Assembly (NCBI RefSeq): GCF_004000745.1
Contig: NZ_BILV01000052.1
Location: forward strand, 1-44,096
Length of the DNA: 44,096 nucleotides
Direction: 5' to 3'
Source of the DNA: Paenibacillus barengoltzii NBRC 101215
Lineage (GTDB): Bacteria; Bacillota; Bacilli; Paenibacillales; Paenibacillaceae
The notes beneath the pieces were generated by a model that was not told where the DNA came from, did not search any database, and saw nothing but the letters and a program-made list of their open reading frames with translations. Positions 17,276-25,248 of this stretch are shown in pieces. Positions within the stretch are counted from its first letter, which is position 1; each line of letters starts with the position of its first letter. The translations under genes were made by a program, and so were the position numbers.

Positions 17276-17647
17276 ATGAAAAAGCTGGTTCACATCTCTC
17301 AAACTTCCCCCCGGCTGACGGTTTATTCCGAGGAAAATCTGACGGGAAGAAGCCGTGTCTATACCGGGAACCTCGGCATCCGTAACACCGATGCTATTTT
17401 GGACGGAATCGAGAGCCTGCGCTTCGTTTCTTCCAATCCTAACGCAACGCTTGTACTCTTTACGCGGCCCCGCTTTAGAGGGAACTTCCGGATCCTCCGC
17501 GGCAGCCGGCGCCTGAATGACTTAGATGATCTGATCGGCGGCGAAGACGTAGAGTCTCTCATTGCGACCAACCAACGGCTCACGGTAGAACAAGTTCGGC
17601 AAATTCGCACCAGCGGAACATTGCCTAGCGGATATCGCCTGATCTAA
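17276..17647 (+). CDS. Beta/gamma-crystallin-like protein
   Basis: 123 residues without a signal peptide. Two Greek-key-like segments can be seen: LTVYSEENLTGRSRVYTGN with a following DGIESLRFVS strand, and LVLFTRPRFRGNFRILRGS followed by DDLIGGEDVESLIA. These match the Y/F-x-x-x-x-F-x-G pattern of microbial beta/gamma-crystallins, which often bind calcium; whether the metal ligands are intact here is unclear. AAGGAGG lies eight bases before the ATG. A 258-base noncoding gap precedes it, with nothing recognised. Function unknown, possibly a stress or spore protein. Confidence 0.7.
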   Translation: MKKLVHISQTSPRLTVYSEENLTGRSRVYTGNLGIRNTDAILDGIESLRFVSSNPNATLVLFTRPRFRGNFRILRGSRRLNDLDDLIGGEDVESLIATNQRLTVEQVRQIRTSGTLPSGYRLI

Positions 17648-17700
17648 GTTTTAAGCTTATAATGGTTCCATATGATGTGTGCAGAGGATGTGTATGCCTT

Positions 17701-18549
17701 ATGGAACCAATCGTATCCAAACGTTGGCTGTTAGCTAGAATGTATGAACCGGATCTCGTGATCGTCGATTGCCGCTTTGAGCTGGGCCAGCCGGAGGCCG
17801 GGTGCGCGGCTTATGACGCTGCGCATATTCCCGGTGCCGTCTATCTCGATCTGGAGCAGGATCTGTCGGCACCGGTCACCACGCATGGCGGGCGACACCC
17901 GTTGCCCGCCCCGGACGAGTTAGCCGCGCGCTTCGCCCGCGCCGGCATCGGCAACGCCACCAGGGTGGTCGCCTACGACGACCAGGGAGGCATGAACGCC
18001 TCCCGCCTATGGTGGCTGCTGCGCTGGTTGGGCCATGACGAGGTTTACGTCATGGACGAGGGGTTCGCCGCCTGGCAAGCCGGCGGCTATCCCGTGACTT
18101 CGGAGCGGCGGACCATCGTCCCCGCCGCGTTCACCCCCTCCCCCCGGCCGCACCTGCTGGCCGAGGTCCGGGACATCCGCCGGGCGCTCAGCGATCCCGG
18201 CGTCCTGCTGGTGGACTCGCGCGCCGCGGATCGCTACGCCGGACGCCAGGAGCCGCTCGATGCCAAAGCCGGCCACATTCCCGGGGCCATCAACCGGTTC
18301 TGGAAGCAAGTGCTGGATGACAGCGGCTCCTGGAAAAGCGAGGGCGAGCTGCGCGAGCAGCTGGCGCCGGTCATCGCCGCACTCGACGAAGGCCGCGAAG
18401 CCATCGTCTACTGCGGCTCCGGCGTGAGCGCTTGCCCGAACGTGCTCGCCCTCTACCGGCTCGGCTACCCGCAGGTCAAGCTGTACGCCGGCAGCTGGAG
18501 CGACTGGATCTCTTACCCTGAGAACCCGATCGCAACGGGAGAAGAGTAG
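17701..18549 (+). CDS. Sulfurtransferase (tandem rhodanese domains)
   Basis: Two rhodanese domains, 282 residues. The N-terminal one is inactive-type; the C-terminal one carries the catalytic cysteine loop CGSGVSA, which is closer to 3-mercaptopyruvate sulfurtransferase (CG[S/A]GVTA) than to thiosulfate sulfurtransferase (CRKGVT). Conserved DAAHIPGAVYLDLE and AGHIPGAINRFWKQVL segments are present. The frame opens earlier (17662), but the ATG at 17701 gives the normal N terminus; its ribosome binding site AGAGG is distant (13 bases). The gene is noticeably more GC-rich than its neighbours, with long C/G third-position runs from about 17780 to 18540. Confidence 0.93.
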   Translation: MEPIVSKRWLLARMYEPDLVIVDCRFELGQPEAGCAAYDAAHIPGAVYLDLEQDLSAPVTTHGGRHPLPAPDELAARFARAGIGNATRVVAYDDQGGMNASRLWWLLRWLGHDEVYVMDEGFAAWQAGGYPVTSERRTIVPAAFTPSPRPHLLAEVRDIRRALSDPGVLLVDSRAADRYAGRQEPLDAKAGHIPGAINRFWKQVLDDSGSWKSEGELREQLAPVIAALDEGREAIVYCGSGVSACPNVLALYRLGYPQVKLYAGSWSDWISYPENPIATGEE

Positions 18550-18583
18550 AAGAATTCCATACTTGGCCAGTCAGCATGAAATC

Positions 18584-18618
18584 AAAAGCGTCATCCCTTC
18601 AACGGGATGGCGCTTTTT
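18584..18618 (+). terminator. Intrinsic terminator of the sulfurtransferase gene
   Basis: AAAAGCGTCATCCC pairs with GGGATGGCGCTTTTT across a six-base loop. Because both ends carry A/T runs it could also stop the glycerophosphodiesterase transcript arriving from the other side. Confidence 0.85.
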
Positions 18619-18637
18619 GGGTTCTGATCTATTCAGT

Positions 18638-20413
18638 TCACAAATCCACCTCTACCATCGACTGGGCGGTCTCCGGATAATCGGTGATGATGCCGTCGAT
18701 CGGATATTTGAGCACTTCCTTCATATCCCTTCGGGAATTGACGGTCCACACCCAAACCTCGCGGCCGTCGGCATGGGCCTGGTCCACGAGAAAATCCGTT
18801 AACATCACCTGCTCGATCGTATAGAAGTCAACGTCGAGCACCGATAGATCTCCAAGAGCGAAGAACAGAATGCGCCCGATCTTGATCTCGGGAGCCAATT
18901 CACGGATGCGGCCAAGCACTTCGCCGTCGAAGGATTGCACCCTTACCTCTTCCTCGACTCCCGCTTCCTTGATGAGGCGGACAACCTCCTCCGCCAGCGC
19001 TTCACTCGGCGCGCCGTTAGGCTTCAGGTCCAGCAACAGCTTAATGCGCCCTTGCGCCTCAGCGAGCACGCTGGATAACGAGGGAATATGTATCGGATAA
19101 CCGTTCGCATCCATCCCGATGTACAGTTGCTGCACTTCATTGAAGTTCATATCCGCGACCCGCTTCTTCAAGCCAGTCATCCGCCGCAGGTCAGAATCGT
19201 GGTTTAACACGGCGACGCCATCCTTGGTCAACTGCACATCCAACTCCACAACCTGAAAGCCTTTGTCAATTGCCGAGATCAGGGCAGGCAGCGAATTTTC
19301 CGGAGCGTTCGACGTATCTCCGCGATGGACTGCGATCTGCACGTTCCATTTTGCGTAGACGAGGCTCTCGTTTGCCCGCAGACCGATCAGCAACGCAAGG
19401 GATATATAAAGGGCGGCGCTCAGGACGTACGCCATCCTTTTCCACTTTAGCCCCTTCCACCAATCGATGATCTGGTCCTCCAGACGACCGATTCGGCTGC
19501 GGCGCACTTGCAGCTGATCCTTTGGCCGAATCCATTTTAAGCGGCCCAACGCATAATAAAGCCTCGTCAGCACGAACAGGTTGATGGGCAGCAACAGAAG
19601 CTCCAGCAGATAAGCCAGTACCGTCGAAACGGTCAGGGAATAGTGCTGGGACACCAGCGCAAGCACATCCAGGTCCAGCCAGGAAGGAATGTGCCCTAGC
19701 GCAGTTACTAGCGCAGAGGTGACACCCACCACCATGCAGTTGAATAGAAGCAGCGTTCCAAACAGCCGCCACCGCCGACCTTGTGTCAACTGATGACTTT
19801 GGCGAACCGCCTGCCGGAGGTTCATATCCTCGAGCACGATGCAATGCAGGACAAAAATCCAGCGGAGCAAAGTATACAGCAGCCCTGCGATCAGCATGAG
19901 ATAAGCTACGGTCATCGTGAATGAAGCATCCAGCACTTGATTGTTCAAGAAGATCGGCACGTTAAACAACGCGTAAAACGAAGCCGACAACGGCGAGTCT
20001 ACAAACGGAATCAAGAGCAGCAACAACAACAGCAGCTGGAATACGCCAAACCCGAACAGCTTGGGCATTTTATGCAGCACGGTCAACACGGCGTCAGAAA
20101 TGGGAATCGATTTGCCAAAAAAGCGTTGCTGAATCAGCACGATGAGGACCAACAATTCAATTAGCAGGGTAAAAGAGGCAACGAGCCCGATGAGAATCAG
20201 TCCTGCCACACCTTTATAGCTCAACCCGAGCCGGTACACCTCCCCGTTCAACAGGGAACCAGAGCCGACGACCCGGAGAACGCGGTTGAACAGAAACGTC
20301 GTCACCGGCAGGACAAAGACGCTCGTAGCCAGCATATATAGCAGTTGAAACAGCAGCAGCTTACCGGAATACTTGCGGAAGTCACGGATACTTCTGCCGA
20401 TCAGTTTAAGCAT
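18638..20413 (-). CDS. Membrane-anchored glycerophosphodiester phosphodiesterase
   Basis: Predicted to hydrolyse glycerophosphodiesters to sn-glycerol-3-phosphate and an alcohol. The N-terminal half (about 330 residues) has around seven or eight hydrophobic segments, the GPDPase membrane-domain type. After one more helix, a GDPD catalytic domain follows with AVHRGDTSNAPENSL (catalytic His and metal-binding Glu), VVELDVQLTKDG, VLNHDSDLRRMTG and LLLDLKPNG. It ends with GIITDYPE. The frame opens at 20455 inside the HxlR gene; the ATG at 20413 with AAGGGGG is the better start (591 residues). Lies 20 bases after the HxlR gene on the same strand and may share its transcript. Confidence 0.92.
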   Translation of the reverse strand: MLKLIGRSIRDFRKYSGKLLLFQLLYMLATSVFVLPVTTFLFNRVLRVVGSGSLLNGEVYRLGLSYKGVAGLILIGLVASFTLLIELLVLIVLIQQRFFGKSIPISDAVLTVLHKMPKLFGFGVFQLLLLLLLLIPFVDSPLSASFYALFNVPIFLNNQVLDASFTMTVAYLMLIAGLLYTLLRWIFVLHCIVLEDMNLRQAVRQSHQLTQGRRWRLFGTLLLFNCMVVGVTSALVTALGHIPSWLDLDVLALVSQHYSLTVSTVLAYLLELLLLPINLFVLTRLYYALGRLKWIRPKDQLQVRRSRIGRLEDQIIDWWKGLKWKRMAYVLSAALYISLALLIGLRANESLVYAKWNVQIAVHRGDTSNAPENSLPALISAIDKGFQVVELDVQLTKDGVAVLNHDSDLRRMTGLKKRVADMNFNEVQQLYIGMDANGYPIHIPSLSSVLAEAQGRIKLLLDLKPNGAPSEALAEEVVRLIKEAGVEEEVRVQSFDGEVLGRIRELAPEIKIGRILFFALGDLSVLDVDFYTIEQVMLTDFLVDQAHADGREVWVWTVNSRRDMKEVLKYPIDGIITDYPETAQSMVEVDL

Positions 20414-20433
20414 GGACCCCCTTCCCTGTTCCA

Positions 20434-20778
20434 TTAGGTCCACCGCGCAGCCCAAACCTTCATCTCATGACAGATCACATGCAAATCCATCCCCTTCGGC
20501 GTAAGTGTATATTCGACTGTCACGGGAACGGTAGGATACACCGTCCGCTCCAGTACGCCCTTCTCCTCCAGATGACGCAACGTACTGGTTAACGCCCGCG
20601 GGCTCACTTGCGGGATACGGCGCTGCAGCTCCCCGAAACGAAGCGTCCCCCCAAACAGCTCGCGAATCACCAGAAACGCCCATTTTCCACCAAGGACGTC
20701 CAACGTTTTTTCGATATTGCATTCGATATGCTCCGGTGTTTTCGGAATGTAATTGCTTGCTTTACGGATGCTGTTCAT
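20434..20778 (-). CDS. HxlR-family transcriptional regulator
   Basis: Winged-helix regulator of 114 residues. The family core is clear: CNIEKTLDVLGGKWAFLVIRELFGGTLRFGEL, SPRALTSTLRHLEEKGVLER and VEYTLTPKG. The conserved N-terminal cysteine (Cys20) suits thiol or aldehyde sensing as in HypR/YodB-type members. It is divergent from the aldo/keto reductase gene, with two inverted repeats in between, so it probably controls that gene and itself. Target is inferred from position only. Confidence 0.92.
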   Translation of the reverse strand: MNSIRKASNYIPKTPEHIECNIEKTLDVLGGKWAFLVIRELFGGTLRFGELQRRIPQVSPRALTSTLRHLEEKGVLERTVYPTVPVTVEYTLTPKGMDLHVICHEMKVWAARWT

Positions 20779-20840
20779 TCGGTATATCCTCCCCTGAAAT
20801 CGATGGTTTCGTATGATGGATTCATGATGCTATCTCAGAT

Positions 20841-20878
20841 CCTATAGATTCGATATAGGAAACTATACTTTGTATAGT
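20841..20878. promoter_or_regulatory. Two inverted repeats in the hxlR-like/AKR intergenic region
   Basis: CCTATA-N7-TATAGG at 20841-20859 and ACTATAC-TTT-GTATAGT at 20862-20878. The second has perfect seven-base arms and overlaps the likely -35 region of the aldo/keto reductase promoter. Best explained as operators for the divergent HxlR regulator. Confidence 0.65.
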
Positions 20879-20896
20879 AAGTAACATGGATATAAT
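20869..20896 (+). promoter_or_regulatory. Promoter of the aldo/keto reductase gene
   Basis: TTTGTA (20869-20874), 16-base spacer, consensus -10 TATAAT (20891-20896). The -35 lies inside the ACTATAC palindrome, which would make it repressible. Confidence 0.6.
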
Positions 20897-20989
20897 TTAG
20901 TGAAGGGGTTTTCACTTCTTTCAATTGTATATGAACTTTTATAGAATGAAAATGGTTACAATTCAAATGCTCAAGGAGGATGACGAAAC

Positions 20990-21928
20990 ATGGAATATAG
21001 AAGACTAGGCGGAAGCGGCCTCAAAGTCAGTGAAATCAGCTTGGGAAGCTGGCTGACTTACGGCGGGTATGTCGAACGTGAAAATGCGGAGAAATCGATC
21101 AAAACCGCCTACGATCTAGGGATCAACTTCTTTGACACCGCCAATGTATATGAAAGAGGAGCTGCCGAAGAGCTGGTAGGCAAAGCGCTGAAAGCTTATC
21201 CGCGGGAATCCTACGTACTCGCTACGAAAGCGTTCTGGCCGATGGGGGACGGACCTAACGATCGCGGCTTGTCGCGCAAGCACGTGATGGAGCAAGTTCA
21301 TGCCAGCCTGAAGCGTCTTGGCCATGACTATATTGATATCTTTTATTGCCACCGTCACGATCCGGAAACACCGCTTTACGAAACGCTGCGCACGATCGAT
21401 GACCTGATTCGCCAAGGTAAAATCCTGTACGCTGGCGTCAGCGAATGGCAAGCTTCGCAAATTGCGGAAGCCGTGGGCTTGGCGGATCGTTACCTGCTGG
21501 ATCGCATCGTTGTGAACCAGCCGGTATATAACATGTTTAATCGTTATATCGAGAAGGAAGTTATTCCGGTCAGCGAACGCCACGGCATCGGCCAAGTAGT
21601 GTTCTCCCCGCTGGCTCAAGGTCTGCTCACCGGTAAATATACATCGGCAAATGATATTCCGCAGGACAGCCGTGCAGCTAAGCTGGAATGGGTCCGCAAA
21701 GGAATTACGGAAGAGAACATTGCCAAGGTGAAGCAACTTGAGGGAATTGCTGCTGAACTTGGAATCACGGTAGGTAACCTGGCCCTGGCTTGGATTTTAC
21801 GTCAAAACAACGTGGCCAGTGCACTGGTTGGCGCCAGCCGTCCGGAGCAGGTGATCGAGAACGCCAAAGCTTCCGGCATCAAGCTGAGCGAAGACGTGTT
21901 GACACGAATCGAAGAGATTCTCAACTAA
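20990..21928 (+). CDS. Aldo/keto reductase (potassium-channel beta-subunit-like group)
   Basis: NADPH-dependent oxidoreductase with a TIM-barrel fold, 312 residues. The catalytic tetrad can be traced: Asp in FFDTANVYERG, the following Tyr, Lys in VLATKAFWP and His in IFYCHRHD. NADPH-binding segments FSPLAQGLLTGKY and LVGASRPEQV resemble the YccK/Kv-beta group. AAGGAGG lies before the ATG. Transcribed away from an HxlR regulator, suggesting induction by reactive carbonyls or electrophiles. A broken epimerase gene follows 18 bases downstream. Confidence 0.93.
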   Translation: MEYRRLGGSGLKVSEISLGSWLTYGGYVERENAEKSIKTAYDLGINFFDTANVYERGAAEELVGKALKAYPRESYVLATKAFWPMGDGPNDRGLSRKHVMEQVHASLKRLGHDYIDIFYCHRHDPETPLYETLRTIDDLIRQGKILYAGVSEWQASQIAEAVGLADRYLLDRIVVNQPVYNMFNRYIEKEVIPVSERHGIGQVVFSPLAQGLLTGKYTSANDIPQDSRAAKLEWVRKGITEENIAKVKQLEGIAAELGITVGNLALAWILRQNNVASALVGASRPEQVIENAKASGIKLSEDVLTRIEEILN

Positions 21929-21946
21929 AAAGGAGTCCAAGCAGTC

Positions 21947-22184
21947 ATGGCCAAAGTCGTAGTTACCGGGGGAAGCGGGATGTTAGGACGCTATGTGGTA
22001 CGCGAATTCGTCGAACACGGATATGACGTGCTGAACGTAGACATCCGTCCATTTAGAAGACCCGGTCTGTCCGACATTGATCGCCGATCTGGAGCAGCTT
22101 GGCGAATGCTACAGTGCGCTGGCCGGAGCGGACGCGCTTGTTCATCTCGCTGCCATTCCCGCTGCGCATGAAGTAAAGCTGTAA
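21947..22184 (+). pseudogene. Truncated, frameshifted NAD-dependent epimerase/reductase
   Basis: The first 37 residues read as a normal Rossmann start (VVVTGGSGMLGRYVVREFVEHGYDVLNVDIRP). The frame then shifts near 22060: the correct continuation (DPVCPTLIADL, then GADALVHLAAIPAA) is in another frame and ends at TAA 22182-22184. Only about 80 of the usual 280 or so residues are left, so the gene has both a frameshift and a 3' deletion. It was probably cotranscribed with the aldo/keto reductase. The annotated-looking 74-codon frame is not a real protein. Confidence 0.8.
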
Positions 22185-22207
22185 ACCTCCTATGGCTGTT
22201 CATGCAG

Positions 22208-22249
22208 AAGAACCCGGTTCCGTTGATACGGAGCCCGGGTTCTTTTTTT
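22208..22249 (+). terminator. Intrinsic terminator after the epimerase remnant
   Basis: AAGAACCCGG pairs with CCGGGTTCTT, with inner CCG/CGG pairs, followed by TTTTT. It ends the aldo/keto reductase transcript. Confidence 0.9.
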
Positions 22250-22343
22250 ACATGGCCTTACGGTATCCCAAAACTGCATTTTTCTGATATCTTAGAGGAA
22301 GTCATACCAATCCAAGAATACATCGAATCAGGAGATTTCCCTC

Positions 22344-22910
22344 ATGCGCAAACACATTGTAGCCATCGATATGGACGATACCCTCTGTCATCTCGTGCCC
22401 AAGGCGATCTATTATCATAATTTGCAGTTCCCCGACCGCCCGCTCACGATGGATCAAATGATCAGCTTCGATATGACGAAAATTTGGCATCCCGAGTGCA
22501 ATGAAGACATCTTCTTCGGGCGCCCCGGCTTGTATGAGGAGCTGGAGATCTTTGATGAGCACACCGTCGAGGAAGTACGCAAGATGACGCAGGACCATGA
22601 TGTCATCATCGTTACCGCCGCCCGCCCTTCATCTGTACAGGAAAAATGGAACTGGCTGCAACGCTGGATGCCGTTTATCCCGTTTGAAAACTTCTTCGTC
22701 GCCAAGCGAAAAACATTACTCGACTTCGATCTGCTCATCGATGACGGTCCGCATAATTTGCTGCCAGCCAAGGAAGCCGGGCGGCTCACGATCGGGATCC
22801 CGCGCCCGTGGAACGCCCCGATTCAGCAGCAATTCCTCATGAAGGATTCATGGGAGGGCATGAGCGACTTGGTGAATCGGTTGCTGACGGAACGTTACCC
22901 AAAGGAATAA
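22344..22910 (+). CDS. 5'(3')-deoxyribonucleotidase-like HAD phosphatase
   Basis: 188-residue HAD-superfamily protein of the NT5C type. Motif I is AIDMDDTLCH (nucleophile Asp and general acid Asp), motif II the VTAARP segment, motif III the KRK region, and motif IV LLIDDGPHNL. Such enzymes dephosphorylate deoxynucleoside monophosphates; the substrate here is inferred. GGAG lies nine bases upstream of the ATG. The gene converges on the serine hydrolase gene with only 13 bases between stops. A thymidine kinase and a dGTPase are nearby, so three nucleotide-pool genes are loosely grouped. Confidence 0.85.
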   Translation: MRKHIVAIDMDDTLCHLVPKAIYYHNLQFPDRPLTMDQMISFDMTKIWHPECNEDIFFGRPGLYEELEIFDEHTVEEVRKMTQDHDVIIVTAARPSSVQEKWNWLQRWMPFIPFENFFVAKRKTLLDFDLLIDDGPHNLLPAKEAGRLTIGIPRPWNAPIQQQFLMKDSWEGMSDLVNRLLTERYPKE

Positions 22911-22923
22911 CTGCCCTCGGCGG

Positions 22924-24375
22924 TTACTGTTCGTGCCCCCGGATCGGAGGCGAAGCTGTCTCCCCGAAGGACACGTTGATGGCATGGCGGATTTCGACGC
23001 CCTCGTCCAGCCATTCGATGTCGATGCTGGATCGGAACGGCGTCTCGATGCGCTGGATAGTGAGCAGCAGCGTTTCCGGCGACTTCCAGGTGAAGGAGGC
23101 TGCAATCTGCTCCTCCCCGCCAAACAGCGCCGTCCGCCCCAATCGCCACGTATGACGCCCTAGTTCGATCCGGTGCTCACCGCGCGGGTTCTTAACCGTC
23201 AGCACAGCCGTATCCCCTTGAATCTCGATCTTCATGCTTTGAAGATCCAAGTCATTGGGTTCTAGCACGCATTCTTTACCGCTGCCAAGCTCAGCCTCCC
23301 GCTCCGAATCCGCCTGCAATCGAGGCGGCTCCAAGACCAGCCCCTCCAATACATGACGCAGTTCTTGCTCCGCCGCCGCATCTTCTTCGGAAGAGCCTTC
23401 GTTTCCTTCAGAGAAGGCACTCAGCAGGTGCTCCCATACGCCGTTCAGAATCCCCTGCATATCGTTGGTCCCGGACGTCATCGCCAGCACAGCCTCCTGC
23501 TCTGGCAGAACGATGCAAAATTGGCCAAACGCTCCGTCCCCCCGATATACACCGCGGCGGCAGCGCCAGAACTGGTACCCGTAGCCTTGCGCCCAGTCGC
23601 TGTCTCCGCCGTTTCCATTGGAAATCTGCTTGGAGGTTGCGGCCTCAATCCAGCTCTCCTCCACCAGGCGCTTGCCTTGCCACACGCCTTTTTGCAAGTA
23701 CAACTGGCCGAATTTCGCAACATCCTCTGTCGTTACTTTGAGTCCAAATCCCCCGGTGTTAATGCCGCGCGGGCAGCTCTCCCAAGTCGGATTCTCGATA
23801 CCCAGCGGCTCGAACAGACGGGGCTGCAAATATTCCAGCAAGGTTTCCCCGGTGATCTTCTGCAGGATGGCGGACAGCATGTAGGTCGCTCCCGTATTAT
23901 AGACGAAGACCGTCCCCGGGTCATGCTCGACGGGTAAGGCCAAGAACGCCTTCACCCAGTTCCCGTCCTTCGCTCCAGCAAGCGCCCCCATCGTATCCAC
24001 CGCATGGCCCGTCCCCATCATCAGCAGATGCTTGATCCGCATGGCGGCCAAATTCGGCGATACTTCCTCCGGCACTTCTTCCGGAAAAAAAGAAACAACC
24101 GGATCATCCACGCTCAGCTTGCCCTCGTGAACGGCCATGCCGATGGCGGTTGAGGTGAAGCTTTTGCTCAGGGAAAATAACATATGCGGCAGATCCGGCC
24201 CATAAGGCGCCCACCAGCCCTCCACCGCAACATGCCCCTGCCGCACGAGCATGAAGCTATGCAATTCAATCGAATGCGCTTTCAAATATTCCAAAAAATG
24301 AATCACGTTCCGAGCCGAGATCCCCAGCTCCTTCAGGCTTTTTCTAGGCAGCGATTTCTCCGTATGGACGGACAT
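22924..24375 (-). CDS. Serine hydrolase (class C beta-lactamase-like fold)
   Basis: Cytosolic by appearance: no signal peptide from the chosen start. The nucleophile motif SxxK is SLSK in LFSLSKSFTSTAIGMA, and the YxN motif is YNTGATYMLSAIL. The last 150 residues form an extra C-terminal domain with beta-rich character (GDTAVLTVKN, EEQIAASFTW). The frame is open upstream to 24558, but the ATG at 24375 with GAGAGGTG gives a sensible N terminus (483 residues). Substrate unknown; such proteins include esterases and D-aminopeptidases as well as beta-lactamase relatives, so no resistance role should be assumed. Confidence 0.88.
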   Translation of the reverse strand: MSVHTEKSLPRKSLKELGISARNVIHFLEYLKAHSIELHSFMLVRQGHVAVEGWWAPYGPDLPHMLFSLSKSFTSTAIGMAVHEGKLSVDDPVVSFFPEEVPEEVSPNLAAMRIKHLLMMGTGHAVDTMGALAGAKDGNWVKAFLALPVEHDPGTVFVYNTGATYMLSAILQKITGETLLEYLQPRLFEPLGIENPTWESCPRGINTGGFGLKVTTEDVAKFGQLYLQKGVWQGKRLVEESWIEAATSKQISNGNGGDSDWAQGYGYQFWRCRRGVYRGDGAFGQFCIVLPEQEAVLAMTSGTNDMQGILNGVWEHLLSAFSEGNEGSSEEDAAAEQELRHVLEGLVLEPPRLQADSEREAELGSGKECVLEPNDLDLQSMKIEIQGDTAVLTVKNPRGEHRIELGRHTWRLGRTALFGGEEQIAASFTWKSPETLLLTIQRIETPFRSSIDIEWLDEGVEIRHAINVSFGETASPPIRGHEQ

Positions 24376-24571
24376 ATACACCTCTCCCTTCATTGGGCCT
24401 TTTACCCAATTTCCATTATACACCTGCTGGAGCATGCGGGGTATGGATCTGTGATGGCGATGCAAATCCGCAAAACGCACAGCCGCGCGGCCGAAGCAGC
24501 GATGTAACTTTTTCCAGACGCTGATTTTCTCCAAATTTCGCGCCAGCCTATCCAACAACCGAAGCGAAGTA

Positions 24572-24580
24572 TGCTAGAAT
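24572..24580 (+). promoter_or_regulatory. Extended -10 promoter element of tdk
   Basis: TGC-TAGAAT matches an extended -10 element and lies 46 bases upstream of the tdk start. No clear -35 was identified. Confidence 0.5.
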
Positions 24581-24625
24581 AAAGAACATGGTTTGCGATA
24601 GAACGAATAGAAAGGGACGTCATCG

Positions 24626-25195
24626 TTGGCACAATTATTTTACAAGTACGGAGCAATGAACAGCGGCAAATCGATCGAAATTTTGAAGGTTGCCCACAAT
24701 TATGAAGAGCAGAACAAACCGGTGCTGCTCTTTACTTCGGCGATCGATAACCGTGATGAGGTTGGCTATGTCTCCTCGCGGATCGGGTTGCGTCGAGAGG
24801 CGATTCCGATTTATCCAGATACGAACCTCTTTGAAATCGTCCAAAATCATACCCCGCGCTTATACTGCGTATTGGTGGACGAATGCCAATTTCTGAATGA
24901 GAGCAATATCAAGCAGCTGGTCCGTATCGTTGATGAGCTGGATATTCCTGTAATGGCGTTCGGATTGAAGAACGATTTCCAGAACCAGTTGTTTGAGGGC
25001 AGCCGCCTGCTGCTGATTTATGCCGACAAAATCGAGGAAATGAAAACGATCTGCTGGTTCTGCGCACGCAAAGCGACAATGAACCTGCGGGTGGAGAACG
25101 GTAAACCCGTCTACACCGGCGAACAGATCCAAATCGGCGGCAACGAGTCGTATTATCCGGTGTGCCGGAAATGCCACGCCAACCCGCCGCTATAA
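24626..25195 (+). CDS. tdk: Thymidine kinase
   Basis: Phosphorylates thymidine to dTMP with ATP in the salvage pathway. 189 residues. P-loop GAMNSGKS near residue 9, the DECQF motif, and two CxxC pairs (CWFC, CRKC) that bind structural zinc. The lid and substrate loop end in [13 protein letters not shown]. The start is TTG at 24626 with AAAGGG nine bases upstream; no ATG fits. A bidirectional hairpin follows. Confidence 0.95.
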   Translation: MAQLFYKYGAMNSGKSIEILKVAHNYEEQNKPVLLFTSAIDNRDEVGYVSSRIGLRREAIPIYPDTNLFEIVQNHTPRLYCVLVDECQFLNESNIKQLVRIVDELDIPVMAFGLKNDFQNQLFEGSRLLLIYADKIEEMKTICWFCARKATMNLRVENGKPVYTGEQIQIGGNESYYPVCRKCHANPPL

Positions 25196-25212
25196 AGCTT
25201 CCACATCTAAAA

Positions 25213-25240
25213 TAACGGACCGGCATTTCGCCGGTCCGTT
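25213..25240 (+). terminator. Bidirectional terminator between tdk and dgt
   Basis: ACGGACCGGC/GCCGGTCCGT stem with a five-base loop. T-rich sequence follows on the plus strand and TTATTTT on the minus strand, so it can serve both convergent genes. Confidence 0.85.
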
Positions 25241-25248
25241 TGTCTTTT

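Noticed and set aside
22924..24375. Serine hydrolase as a true class C beta-lactamase
   Set aside because: No secretion signal, and the SxxK and YxN motifs are shared by many esterases and peptidases; an added C-terminal domain also argues against it.
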